Shown here: positions 39,196 through 48,924 of the stretch, one piece after another | Numbering within the stretch: the first letter of the stretch is position 1 | Layout of the letters: each line of letters begins with the position of its first letter | From: Pedosphaera sp. | Lineage (GTDB): Bacteria > Verrucomicrobiota > Verrucomicrobiia > Limisphaerales > AAA164-E04 | Length of the DNA stretch: 64,000 nt | Assembly (NCBI GenBank): GCA_002690655.1 | Contig: NZFL01000001.1 | Coordinates: 62,001 to 126,000 of the forward strand | Direction: 5' to 3' | Made by a program: the position numbers and the translations under genes | Notes under the pieces: model-generated | Told to the model about the DNA's origin: nothing | Seen by the model: the letters and a program-made list of their open reading frames with translations, nothing else | Database searches by the model: none

Positions 39196-42100
39196 CTAGT
39201 TCGTATCGAGCTCCTTAATTGAACCTTTATCTTGCTCTTGCTTAAATAGTTCAGATTTTTCTTTCGATTTCCAAAGTCGCTGCACCGGGATTAAGCTATC
39301 TTCGGATGATAACGAGTTGTCCATGGAATTAAGCGACTGAAAGGGAAGCAGCAGATATTTGGGAACCATGTAAAGTGGCTTGATTTGAGGTTCGCCCAAG
39401 CTGCCGGTCACTCGATACTCAAATAATTTGGAAACTGGCCAGAGTGCCAGGCTGAATACTTTGCCAAGCATGGGCGCATCCCTGAGTAATTCGGCTTCCA
39501 CCCTTGCATCAAGGTTGCCATCAAAATCAACCGATCCCTTGTATTTCAATCGAGCCGTACGCTCCTTGATTTCAAGGCCGCTTGTTTCAATCAGGCTGTC
39601 CGTAATGGTAAAATCCGCTTGACCGTGCGTAGCGCGACTGTTGCCTAGTCCGGGAGAAAATGCATTCATCAATCTGGAGAAAACCCCAAACAGCGGCGTG
39701 TCCCACAACCGACCCTCTCGCAGATCAACTTTTCCGAAGCCCTGCCAACTTTCCCAGTCACCTGTCTCTGCATCGGTTACTCTTAATTGACCATTGAGGA
39801 TTCCCTCCGACTCTCGTGTCTCTGCGACGACATCCCTCATCAGAGGTCCAAGGTGTACATTTTCAAGATCAGCATCCATTTCGAAAGTGGTAGTACCCTT
39901 CTTTTTGAGACGAAGACGCATTTCTCCCTTCAATTTACCTTCGTAGAAAGGAGTCTGCACATTGCCAATTGTAAGCTTTTCATGGTCCCATTGAATGTGG
40001 CCGCTGATGGTGGGAACGTGAAATTTCCAGAAGGAAAAAGGGCCGCCGTCCACTTCAAAAAAGGCGTCGGCAGACTCAATGTCGTCAAAAGGAATTAAAC
40101 CATTCATCTTGATTTCAGGTGGCATGCTGAAATCGTAAGGTGCCAGAGTGCGGGCAGTTACTGGCCCTATTGCTCGAGCAATAGCCATGGGCTGCACATG
40201 GCTCAGAGCGTTGGTAATGGTGATGAATCGTTCCGCCGCATCAATACCCAGAGCTTCTGCCTGAACTATTCCCTCTTCTCTTTGAACAAAAGGATTGAAA
40301 ATCTTGAAGTATTTATTCGTGTAACTGCCCTGAGCTTCGACTGTCAGGGCGTCTTGATCGCGATAGCTCATGCGCCCGGTCTTGAGCCTGGCCTCAGCCC
40401 CGGATCGATCGAGATGATGCCATCTTCCCCAGATCTTGCCTTTGACTTCAACAGGGTCTTCAAATTCCAATTGTGAGAGAACTTTTCGGCCAGCTGCATT
40501 TAACAGCGGTTTCAAAGCTTTGGGCTGAGCCACACTATCTACCTGCCACACGTAATCCTGAGTGCTCGCGTTGCATTCATACCCCAGACGAGTGATACCC
40601 TCCGGTCGGTGGATGGTCAGATTCGGCAAACGCCAGAGCATGTTTTCAAAGAAAATATCTGATGAAGCTTTCTCTACAGGTACTCCACGAAAGCCACCTT
40701 CATCCACGTCAAAATGACCATTGATGTGCAAGGTCGGCTTGACTTCGCCGCGCCAATCAGGCTGGGTATCGGTCCAGTCAGGCAGGCGGGCTCCTAAAGT
40801 GGCTTTGAATCTAGGTGGATTCACCCAGACATATTGATCAATCCATTTTTGTCCGTTGGGCGGTAGCAAGTGCCGAATTTCTCGTGCATCGAAATCGGAT
40901 ATGACTTCCAGTGTCGCCTCACGACTTGGAATATCTAGTAGCCCTTGAAGGTCGACACTGCCACGATAAAGGGAACTTTTCAGTTGCTGAACGTGCAAAG
41001 ACGGAGCTTTCCATTGCAATTGCGTCTCAAATTCAGATGCTTTGATCCAGGGACCATCAACTCCATTGATCTCAGTTTTCAAACCGATGCTGTAGGGAAG
41101 CAAAGCAGCCCACCAGGCCCACGATTCAGTGGATGCTTCGAGTACTCCAGCCTCTTTGCTCGGAGTTAAATGGGTGATGAAGGTAGCTTGATCAATGGAG
41201 GCCCAAGGTGAGTCTAATCCCTGAATGTTGATTTCGAGACCACTATCCCAATCCAGATCAGAACCGGGTAACCACTGAAAATTTGCTTTCCATTCAGAAC
41301 GCTCCAGTTGGAGGGAATACTTCTCCAACCACTCTACCTTGTCGGTGACAATTGTTGTCTCACCATGCCAGTGTGCATCCTCATGAGTCGGTGCTTCGAG
41401 TCGACCCGTTATAAGGATGGGGTCCAGTCGAAGTTGATCGGGCATTTGAAACTCAGCTGTTCCAGCGAATAAAGCGTTACGTAATGCCCCGGTCCGTGTC
41501 ACCAACTGCACCGCTCCATTTAGATTGGCGCTGGCTTGGATGCCTTGAATAAACGTGGCAGCGTCCCATGAGAGATTCCATTCAACATTCCAAAAATCCT
41601 TTTCGTCGTCACGGGTTGTTATTTCAGCTGTAAGTATGGCTCCTTGGATTTCGCCAAATTCAGTGGTTATCACATCTGATTCAATACTAAATTGAGCCGT
41701 CGATTTTTCAGGGTTTTTTGCATCCAGCTCGACATGCACTTGAATCTCCGGAGGTATGCTGAACTGAAGGCGCTCTTTGGTCTCCACAATTTGTTTAACC
41801 ACGCGCTCGAATTTCATTGGGGTATCAGCAGCACCTTGCCCCTTACTCCATTCCGAAAAAGCGTAAGCGTTGGTGACGCTTCCCGAAAATGCTATCTGCA
41901 GTCCGAGCATTTCTGCGTTTAAAAATTCAAGTTCCCACCAATGCTTGGAATGTAACTTTATCTTGGTGTCAATACCAACCGCTTCAAATTCCTCAACCCC
42001 TGCAAGCTCGGAATCGATAGGCATGGTGACTCGGCCACCGCGAATAATGGCTTCTTCAATATTGATTTCCTGAGAGAACCATTGAAGGGGGCTTAATCTT

Positions 42101-42408
42101 ACTTGAACGGCTTCCGCTGAAAAGGAAGGTTCGTTGAGATCTTTTGGTGCGACCAAAATCACTTCCTCAACTAGTATTCCATCCGCAGGGGTCCATCGCA
42201 TGCTGGCAAAATCAAGTTCAAGTCCTTTTGCTTGCAGATTCTGGAGAATTTTAAGCTTGGCAAAATCAGGCAATCCTTGGTGCCCCAAGTACCATAACGA
42301 TCCAAAAATAAGAATGGCAAAGAGCACAATCAGCAGTGTCCCCCACTTGATACCAAATCGCAGCCACCGCTGAATCATTCCCTTCTGAGGGGGAATATTT
42401 GCGTTCAT
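39196..42408 (-). CDS. AsmA-like / large inner-membrane-anchored protein
   Basis: Single N-terminal TM (WGTLLIVLFAILIFGSLWYLG), about 1070 aa, C-terminal AsmA-like segment GFGKVDLREGRLWDTPLFGVFSRLMNAF...ARLKYKGSVDFDGNLDARVEAELL. Confidence 0.75.
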   Translation of the reverse strand: MNANIPPQKGMIQRWLRFGIKWGTLLIVLFAILIFGSLWYLGHQGLPDFAKLKILQNLQAKGLELDFASMRWTPADGILVEEVILVAPKDLNEPSFSAEAVQVRLSPLQWFSQEINIEEAIIRGGRVTMPIDSELAGVEEFEAVGIDTKIKLHSKHWWELEFLNAEMLGLQIAFSGSVTNAYAFSEWSKGQGAADTPMKFERVVKQIVETKERLQFSIPPEIQVHVELDAKNPEKSTAQFSIESDVITTEFGEIQGAILTAEITTRDDEKDFWNVEWNLSWDAATFIQGIQASANLNGAVQLVTRTGALRNALFAGTAEFQMPDQLRLDPILITGRLEAPTHEDAHWHGETTIVTDKVEWLEKYSLQLERSEWKANFQWLPGSDLDWDSGLEINIQGLDSPWASIDQATFITHLTPSKEAGVLEASTESWAWWAALLPYSIGLKTEINGVDGPWIKASEFETQLQWKAPSLHVQQLKSSLYRGSVDLQGLLDIPSREATLEVISDFDAREIRHLLPPNGQKWIDQYVWVNPPRFKATLGARLPDWTDTQPDWRGEVKPTLHINGHFDVDEGGFRGVPVEKASSDIFFENMLWRLPNLTIHRPEGITRLGYECNASTQDYVWQVDSVAQPKALKPLLNAAGRKVLSQLEFEDPVEVKGKIWGRWHHLDRSGAEARLKTGRMSYRDQDALTVEAQGSYTNKYFKIFNPFVQREEGIVQAEALGIDAAERFITITNALSHVQPMAIARAIGPVTARTLAPYDFSMPPEIKMNGLIPFDDIESADAFFEVDGGPFSFWKFHVPTISGHIQWDHEKLTIGNVQTPFYEGKLKGEMRLRLKKKGTTTFEMDADLENVHLGPLMRDVVAETRESEGILNGQLRVTDAETGDWESWQGFGKVDLREGRLWDTPLFGVFSRLMNAFSPGLGNSRATHGQADFTITDSLIETSGLEIKERTARLKYKGSVDFDGNLDARVEAELLRDAPMLGKVFSLALWPVSKLFEYRVTGSLGEPQIKPLYMVPKYLLLPFQSLNSMDNSLSSEDSLIPVQRLWKSKEKSELFKQEQDKGSIKELDTN

Positions 42409-44228
42409 TTTCGATCGACTGCTTTTTTCCATGAAAGTATGTGGCGTATGCTGTAGGTCAACGCATTGGAAATTTCGCAGATGACGGGCCCAGTTTCAAG
42501 GTCAACACCCGCATAAATCGCAGATCGAGGGCTCTGCCTGCCAAAGAGAATACGTTTACTCACAGAGCTTGCACCTCGCTCAAAATGAACGGTCAATTGA
42601 AGGCCATCTCCCGATATGTCCAGGCCAAACTGCGCATATTGGGCATCACCGGCGTCCACCCAATTACTTGTTCTCGGATGAGAAACAGTTTCGAGGAAAT
42701 TCTGGTTAAAATCCTGTTGGGTTTCAGTCAGTATGTCGCCATCCAACAACCAAATTCCATTGGCAGATTTGTCCAAACGGATCTCCGCATCCTTTTCGCG
42801 AATGCTCATGCGTATGATTTCTTCAACAGGAACATTCCATAATTCCTGATTTCGAATGTCGACAGGATGCGCAGGAAGATCAAGAAGCAGGCTTGCAGGT
42901 AGTTCGTAAATTGTTTTTTCATCGGATCGCCTTGCATACATGGAAGCGCCAAAGGATCGGCTGAGCTCCACGGTGAGCATGGAAGATTCAGTTTGATCGG
43001 TCACGGTGGAAAAGCGCATCTGGTAGGTTTGAGCACCAAACATATTCTCTTCCAATTCGGAATTCACTGAATCGTGGTAGGCTTTGATCTGGATATTCGC
43101 CAGCGTCTGGAAGAGTTTCCTGACAAGCAAGGCATCGGTTGGAAGCGAAGCAGGTTTTTCTAGTTTCCATTTCGTTTGGGAAGCGTCATAAGAAAGCGCA
43201 AATGGCTCCTTGGTCACAAATTCCAACCGATTGAAAGAGAAAGCTGGATCAATCAAGTAAGGATCTCTGAATGCACTGGCAGGAACGTTCAATTGTTCCC
43301 TGAAAACCACATCCGGAGCAAGCATGATTGCAGGTCGACCTTCCAATTTCGCATAACGCAAACCGGGCTTGTCAGGAACATTGAATCCCCAGGAAAGATG
43401 AAGTGGTTTCCTGTCCGCCATGCTGAGGTAAAGCTCCAACACGGGATCTTCCAAGCCCAACCATTTTAATTCTCCAGCCTCCTCCTTGGATAAAAATTCA
43501 TGCACGTGAAGTGTGGGAAGCGATTTAGTCAGTAAGGTTTCAATCCTCGTGATATTGGCACGCGAATCTACCAGTGCGTCGGGTAAGGAAAAATGCCAGG
43601 CTTTGCCATTTGGATTTTTATCCATCACAATGCGTGCATCGACATGACTGATCTCAATATGATCCATGTCTTCAATGTCTGCCGACACAATCCTTGGGTC
43701 TCGCCAGGCTTGCAACTGATCCGGCAAACTATCCAGCCAGGACGCATCCACCACCCAGGCATCGGGTTCCTCGTTGAGACGAAGGTATACATGATTGCCC
43801 ACTGACTCACGATCTCCCAGCTGGACACGCACGGTGTTTTCTCCCTTGGAAAGGATCATAGTGGTGGCAGCGGGTTCCAATCCAAACGTTTTCCAGCCAC
43901 CTGCTTTCTGAATATCCGCAAGGGAAAGCACGGTTTTGGGTTTCAGGTTTGAGAGGGTTTCCAATAAACCTGAAATCAAGGTGGGATGACCGATGTCCTT
44001 GATGGGCTGCGTGAGACTCCAGGTCACATCGTTGCGAACGAATTCCAGATGAGCTTGATCATTGTGAATGGCCAGGCGTTCCCAACTGCTTGATTGTGAG
44101 GGGGGAAGCAGGCTCCGTTGTTCGACCCAATCCGAGACCTCTTTCTTCCAGGGCCTCTCAAAGATCAGAATGAATCCCGACAGGACAAATGCCACAATCC
44201 ATAATAATGTGGTTTGCTTTCGCATCAT
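42405..44228 (-). CDS. DUF4340 domain-containing protein
   Basis: N-terminal TM; WERLAIHNDQAHLEFVRNDVTWSLTQPI...LLETLSNLKPKTVLS...FGLEPAATTMILSKGENTVRVQLGDRESVGNHVYLRL; location next to Gld-like genes. Confidence 0.8.
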   Translation of the reverse strand: MMRKQTTLLWIVAFVLSGFILIFERPWKKEVSDWVEQRSLLPPSQSSSWERLAIHNDQAHLEFVRNDVTWSLTQPIKDIGHPTLISGLLETLSNLKPKTVLSLADIQKAGGWKTFGLEPAATTMILSKGENTVRVQLGDRESVGNHVYLRLNEEPDAWVVDASWLDSLPDQLQAWRDPRIVSADIEDMDHIEISHVDARIVMDKNPNGKAWHFSLPDALVDSRANITRIETLLTKSLPTLHVHEFLSKEEAGELKWLGLEDPVLELYLSMADRKPLHLSWGFNVPDKPGLRYAKLEGRPAIMLAPDVVFREQLNVPASAFRDPYLIDPAFSFNRLEFVTKEPFALSYDASQTKWKLEKPASLPTDALLVRKLFQTLANIQIKAYHDSVNSELEENMFGAQTYQMRFSTVTDQTESSMLTVELSRSFGASMYARRSDEKTIYELPASLLLDLPAHPVDIRNQELWNVPVEEIIRMSIREKDAEIRLDKSANGIWLLDGDILTETQQDFNQNFLETVSHPRTSNWVDAGDAQYAQFGLDISGDGLQLTVHFERGASSVSKRILFGRQSPRSAIYAGVDLETGPVICEISNALTYSIRHILSWKKAVDRK

Positions 44229-44280
44229 ATGTGTGATGAATTCTTCAAGAATTGGTTAATGAATGTGCAGTCGCGCCACT

Positions 44281-45789
44281 TTAATAACGTCGTTTAAGCC
44301 AGATGAGAAACCCGATTCCGAACACTCCCAGTGGTAGAATCGCCAGCATGAACCACTGAAGCAGTCGCAACGAGGCGGAAGGTACATCCAGTCGGAATTC
44401 TGTTAAAGGTCTCGGTCCTATGCCTCCCAGCATCGCATCACGCTCGAGCAGCCAGCTAAGCGCCAAGCCTGCAAAGTCGCGATTCCCTTGTTTTTGAATG
44501 TGAACGTTGCTCAGGAATTGCGAGTCGCCTAAAACCAGCATGCGCGAGGCGGGCTGATTCAATCCGCTTTCGATTGAGGGAGTCGCGACCATTTCTGCCA
44601 TGAGAGAAATGGAACCTCTGAAATCAGTGATGGGATTGTGCACAAAAGCCCCTTTGAAAAATTCGGATTTCGCGACACCGTTCGTTGTGGTTAAAACAAG
44701 TTTGCCTACTTCCACTTCCAGATTTTCCATCGGCTTCGTATTGGCTGGCTCAATGGATCTTGGTAGAGAAAGCACCAGGGGCGTACGTGATCCCAGCAAG
44801 GGATTCGTTACCGGGTGTGGCACCATATTACCGATAAGCAGTTCACTGCCAGAATAGGTTTGATCATCATCAACCACGTTGTTTCCAACACGCACTCCCC
44901 AGCTACTCAACCAGTTTTCCAAACCTGTCCGTTTTCCAAAAGTCTGAAAATGAAAGGACACAAGAAGGCGTCCACCTCGTTTCATGTAATGATCCAACTG
45001 CTGAATTTCTTCGGGCGTCCATTGATTCAAAGAACCTGCGACGACAACCGCCGAGGCGTCCGATGGAAAGATTTTGGTTTCACGAAGGTTTAGTGTTTCA
45101 AATTGGATATTCTTGTCCTCAAGCACCTGTTTAAATGCCGCATAACCGTCCAGTTTCCGACTTTTTGGATCGTGTTCACCATGGCCTTGAATGAAATAAA
45201 CTACCGGTGAATTTCCCTCAACGAGGTTCATGAGTGCCGATGTAAACAACATTTCTCCCTTAAAACCCACGGCCTTCATCCTGAGCTGACCCGAGGCCTC
45301 TATCGGCAGGTCATCATACTGCGTCAGTTCGCTGACCGAAACGACACGATGCCGCTTTCCAACGGCGAACAGAACAGTTTCCCCTGACTGCTCTGCATCC
45401 ATCTCATACTGCTGCCGTATCTCCTGAGCTTTATTGCGTTCACGCAAATAATCCACTACCTCCAATTGAATGCGTGCATTGGCATGACGATATTCCTTCA
45501 ATAAACCCATCACACGCCCATGAGGGGTATCCTGATCATCAGGATCATGAAAAACTACAACCCGCACTTCATTAGTCAAAGATCGCACCCAGTTTTCAGT
45601 AAGAGGTGAAAGCATGATCGATGGGTCCTTGTGCCAGATCATGCGAACGGGATAACGGACGGCGAGGTAGTTCAAGCAAGCAGCGATCACCACCACCGCC
45701 AAACCGGCAAGAATGAGATCCAGCCAAAACATACCTCCCGCCATCAAGCGACGATGAGATAAATTAGGTATGGTTTTCCTGGGATCCAT
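44281..45789 (-). CDS. GldG-like ABC-type transport auxiliary protein
   Basis: TM helices at both ends; VVYFIQGHGEHDPKSRKLDGYAAFKQVLEDKNIQFETLNL; GGRLLVSFHF. Confidence 0.85.
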   Translation of the reverse strand: MDPRKTIPNLSHRRLMAGGMFWLDLILAGLAVVVIAACLNYLAVRYPVRMIWHKDPSIMLSPLTENWVRSLTNEVRVVVFHDPDDQDTPHGRVMGLLKEYRHANARIQLEVVDYLRERNKAQEIRQQYEMDAEQSGETVLFAVGKRHRVVSVSELTQYDDLPIEASGQLRMKAVGFKGEMLFTSALMNLVEGNSPVVYFIQGHGEHDPKSRKLDGYAAFKQVLEDKNIQFETLNLRETKIFPSDASAVVVAGSLNQWTPEEIQQLDHYMKRGGRLLVSFHFQTFGKRTGLENWLSSWGVRVGNNVVDDDQTYSGSELLIGNMVPHPVTNPLLGSRTPLVLSLPRSIEPANTKPMENLEVEVGKLVLTTTNGVAKSEFFKGAFVHNPITDFRGSISLMAEMVATPSIESGLNQPASRMLVLGDSQFLSNVHIQKQGNRDFAGLALSWLLERDAMLGGIGPRPLTEFRLDVPSASLRLLQWFMLAILPLGVFGIGFLIWLKRRY

Positions 45790-45798
45790 ATTTACATA

Positions 45799-46551
45799 TC
45801 ATTTTCTGCTCTCAACCCATCGCCAGGTCAGAAATAGAAACAAACCTGTTCCTGTGAAATAAAAGATCAAATGGCTTCCGTTGATGATCCCGCGCACGAA
45901 ATCTCCCATGTGATCAAACAGGCAGATGTGCCCGAATAGAGTCGCCTGCCAACCCGACTGATCGGGTAGTAGCTCGATGACGAAGCTCAACATGAACAGT
46001 ACCATTTCAAGCGTGAGTGCCAGCATGGCGGCAATCAGCTGGCTTTTGGTGGCTGCGGAGGCAAGGCATCCAATAGCCAGAAACAAGCCCCCGAGCAGCA
46101 TGACACCCAAAGCCGTACCACCCACAATACCGGCATCCAGGTATTCCGGATCATTAAAAAATTGTCCAAGCCAAACCATGAACCCCCAAAGCGGCAACCA
46201 CATCAAACCGTAAAAGATCCATGAAGCCAAAAACTTTGAAAACACAATTTGCAGGTTACTGACAGGTGTGGTCATCAATGCTTCATAGGTGCCGGTGGAT
46301 TTCTCATGCGCAAAGCTGCGCATGGTGATTGCTGGGCAAGCGAGGAGGACAATAAACCAAAAAAAAGGCGTCGCATAAAATGCTTCCGTCAGGGGTGCAT
46401 CCATCGCACGACCGTTGTAGGCAAGTATGACCGTTAACAGGCTCAGACCAATCAGAAACATCACCATGCTGAGGATGACGTAACCGGTCAGGGTTGTCAG
46501 ATAGAAACCCAATTCACGTTTCAAGAGGGTTTGAAAAACACGCACGTTCAT
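45799..46551 (-). CDS. ABC-2 type transporter permease (GldF-like)
   Basis: Six hydrophobic segments; FKRELGFYLTTLTGYV; CPAITMRSFAHEKSTGTYEALMTTPVSNLQIVFSKFLASW. Confidence 0.9.
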   Translation of the reverse strand: MNVRVFQTLLKRELGFYLTTLTGYVILSMVMFLIGLSLLTVILAYNGRAMDAPLTEAFYATPFFWFIVLLACPAITMRSFAHEKSTGTYEALMTTPVSNLQIVFSKFLASWIFYGLMWLPLWGFMVWLGQFFNDPEYLDAGIVGGTALGVMLLGGLFLAIGCLASAATKSQLIAAMLALTLEMVLFMLSFVIELLPDQSGWQATLFGHICLFDHMGDFVRGIINGSHLIFYFTGTGLFLFLTWRWVESRK

Positions 46552-47505
46552 TCAGACATCCTTCTGATTGGGGCGCACATGGGTCAAGTGAACGAACAGG
46601 TCCTCGAGCGCGGGTTGCTGACGGGTTAATTCTCGAAGCGTCCATCCTCGATGCTTAATTTCCTCAAATAGAAGAGGGCGTATATCGATCTCATCCCTCG
46701 CTGTCAAATGACATTTCAAAAACCCATGCTTTAAATCTTCCATTTTAAAATCAGCAATGGATGGCATCGCTTCCAGAGACTGAGACAGTCCCTCCCAGGG
46801 AGCAGCGATCTCAGCAACCACATGAGTCAATGAGCCCAAACGTCGATGGATTGTCTCCTTGCTATCGTCCGCCAAAAGCTTCCCATCATGCAGAATCAAA
46901 ATGCGATCACATGTGAGTTCAACCTCTGACAGGATATGGGTAGAAAGCAGGACGGTATGCTCGGTGGCAAGTGAACAGATCAACTTTCGAAACAAGCGGA
47001 TCTGATGTGGATCCAGTCCAATCGTGGGTTCGTCCAGAATGATCACCTCTGGTTGGTGAAGAATCGCGTCAGCCACTCCCACACGCTGACGATAACCTTT
47101 GGACATCTGACCGATGATTTTGCGTTTTACGTTGGATAAATCACATAAATCCAACACTTCTCCCAACCTTGTGCGCAAACGATCAGCGGAGACACCCTTC
47201 AATCCAGCTCGAAAACGCAGATATTCCTCGACCCTCATATCAAGATGCAGAGGATTATTCTCCGGCATGTAGCCGATGCGTTTTCGAACTTCCATGGGTT
47301 TTCTGGCCACATCGTAACCGGCAATCTGAATCCTGCCTGAAGTGGGAGGCATGAAAGTAGACATGATGCGCATGGTCGTGCTCTTTCCTGCACCGTTCGG
47401 TCCCAGAAAACCCACTATCTGACCCTTCTTCACAGAAAAGGAAAGCGCGCGTAATGCGGTGTGCCCCGCGTAGCGCTTGGTCAATTGTTCAACCTCTATC
47501 ATCAA
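46552..47505 (-). CDS. ABC transporter ATP-binding protein (GldA-like)
   Basis: Walker A GPNGAGKSTT; signature MSKGYRQRVGVADAI; Walker B VIILDEPTIGLDP. Confidence 0.95.
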   Translation of the reverse strand: MMIEVEQLTKRYAGHTALRALSFSVKKGQIVGFLGPNGAGKSTTMRIMSTFMPPTSGRIQIAGYDVARKPMEVRKRIGYMPENNPLHLDMRVEEYLRFRAGLKGVSADRLRTRLGEVLDLCDLSNVKRKIIGQMSKGYRQRVGVADAILHQPEVIILDEPTIGLDPHQIRLFRKLICSLATEHTVLLSTHILSEVELTCDRILILHDGKLLADDSKETIHRRLGSLTHVVAEIAAPWEGLSQSLEAMPSIADFKMEDLKHGFLKCHLTARDEIDIRPLLFEEIKHRGWTLRELTRQQPALEDLFVHLTHVRPNQKDV

Positions 47506-48018
47506 TTCATCCGTTCTTTGGCCGTATTGGAAAACCTGACACCATTCAGGTTCATTCTGTTGAAAGAATCAATCTCTGACCAAGGAAAAATCTTGGTTTG
47601 GGTATCGAAATGGAATGCGAAAACTGTTGCTAGTCATTTCCAGAAGGAGACTATTTTGACAAAATTAGGTGGGCTCAACCAATCAGACACAGCATTTCTT
47701 CCTCACTACCCATCTGCTAAAAAGAAAAAAACGCAGCAGAACCATGGCATTTCGCAATCTGATTGCCTTTACTTTCTGGGTATTTCCAGCCTCATATTCG
47801 AGCATGAAAGCGCAAAACAGGAGTCTCTTCTATATTCGAATTGTCAGGTAATTACGCCAGATCCAGTGGTATCTTATTGCCGATGGATCACGCATCAGGC
47901 ATAGATCCTAAACCAGAGATGAATTTATCGGACTGATCCGGTGTCGTTATCTAATGATGGATTCGAGAGCATTCGATTGCACGTGATAAAAACAAGCTGT
48001 TGGGAAGAAAGAGCGTAT

Positions 48019-48558
48019 ATGAAAACACAAGATATGCATATTGGGATGCACATCACCCACCCTGACCTGGGAGTGGGCGAAGTGATTGGTTTGGGGCGCG
48101 GGATGGCTGAGATTGAATTTGAAACAGGCAGACGAGAGTTGAGTCCTGAAAACAGCGGTATCGAACCGCTACAGTCTGAGGCGCATCTGAATGGACTGAA
48201 GATGCCGCTGGACGAATTGATGAAGGAAGTCGTGCAATCAACCATAGACTGTCTGGAATTGGAAAGGCCTGAGACAGTAGTTGAGGATCTGGCGCAAAAA
48301 TGGCAGGACGGTCGGATGGTGTTGCATCCGAAAGATCCACAGCTCCAACCCAAGGAAATCGATCTTGAAACCTTTTTCCACAAGATTGTGATGATGCGCA
48401 ATAACCTTCGCGTATTGGAGCAGCGCGTCAACAATTCGAAGCAACTCAGTGAGACCGACAAGTTTGACATGCAACAGTACATTTCACGTTGCTATGGCTC
48501 GATGACCACTTTCAACATACTGTTCCGACGAAAAGAAGATCAGTTCCGTTCAAAATAA
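48019..48558 (+). CDS. Conserved-looking hypothetical protein
   Basis: Start set to ATG 48019; MKTQDMHIGMHITHPDLGVGEVIGLGRGMAEIEFETGRRELSPENSGIEPL suggests a small beta-barrel (CarD/Tudor-like) N-terminus followed by helices. Confidence 0.65.
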   Translation: MKTQDMHIGMHITHPDLGVGEVIGLGRGMAEIEFETGRRELSPENSGIEPLQSEAHLNGLKMPLDELMKEVVQSTIDCLELERPETVVEDLAQKWQDGRMVLHPKDPQLQPKEIDLETFFHKIVMMRNNLRVLEQRVNNSKQLSETDKFDMQQYISRCYGSMTTFNILFRRKEDQFRSK

Positions 48559-48561
48559 GGT

Positions 48562-48924
48562 TTATTGATCATGGTAATGTGCCCGTGGTTCAAAACCTGC
48601 CTTTCGCATGTAAGCCTCCCATTCAGGCCCATGTGACTCAATGCCCAACCCATGGCGCCTGAACGCCATCCAGTGCGCCGCCTCATGGCAAAGCGTTTCC
48701 AGTAACAACGATTCTTTACCAGACTGCAGAAGAGAAGCATTGAGAAAAACAGTGTTGGATGCAAAATGGCACTTGCCTAGATCAGGATCTTCCGCCGGTA
48801 TGAATTCAATGTTCAAGGTCCGTGGCAAGAGAGTGTAGCCCCAGATCACAGACCAATCTTTCAACTTATTGAACACACATTCCAGCATGGATTGAATGGA
48901 TGCCTCTGTTCGCTGTGACCTCAT
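48562..48924 (-). CDS. SprT-like zinc metalloprotease family protein
   Basis: HExxH in LLLETLCHEAAHWMAFRRHGLGIESHGPEWEAYMRKAGF. Confidence 0.87.
   Translation of the reverse strand: MRSQRTEASIQSMLECVFNKLKDWSVIWGYTLLPRTLNIEFIPAEDPDLGKCHFASNTVFLNASLLQSGKESLLLETLCHEAAHWMAFRRHGLGIESHGPEWEAYMRKAGFEPRAHYHDQ

Noticed and set aside
39196-47505. True gliding-motility locus
   Set aside because: Only GldA/F/G-like proteins are present; no other gliding components are seen, and Gld-like ABC modules occur in many non-gliding bacteria.
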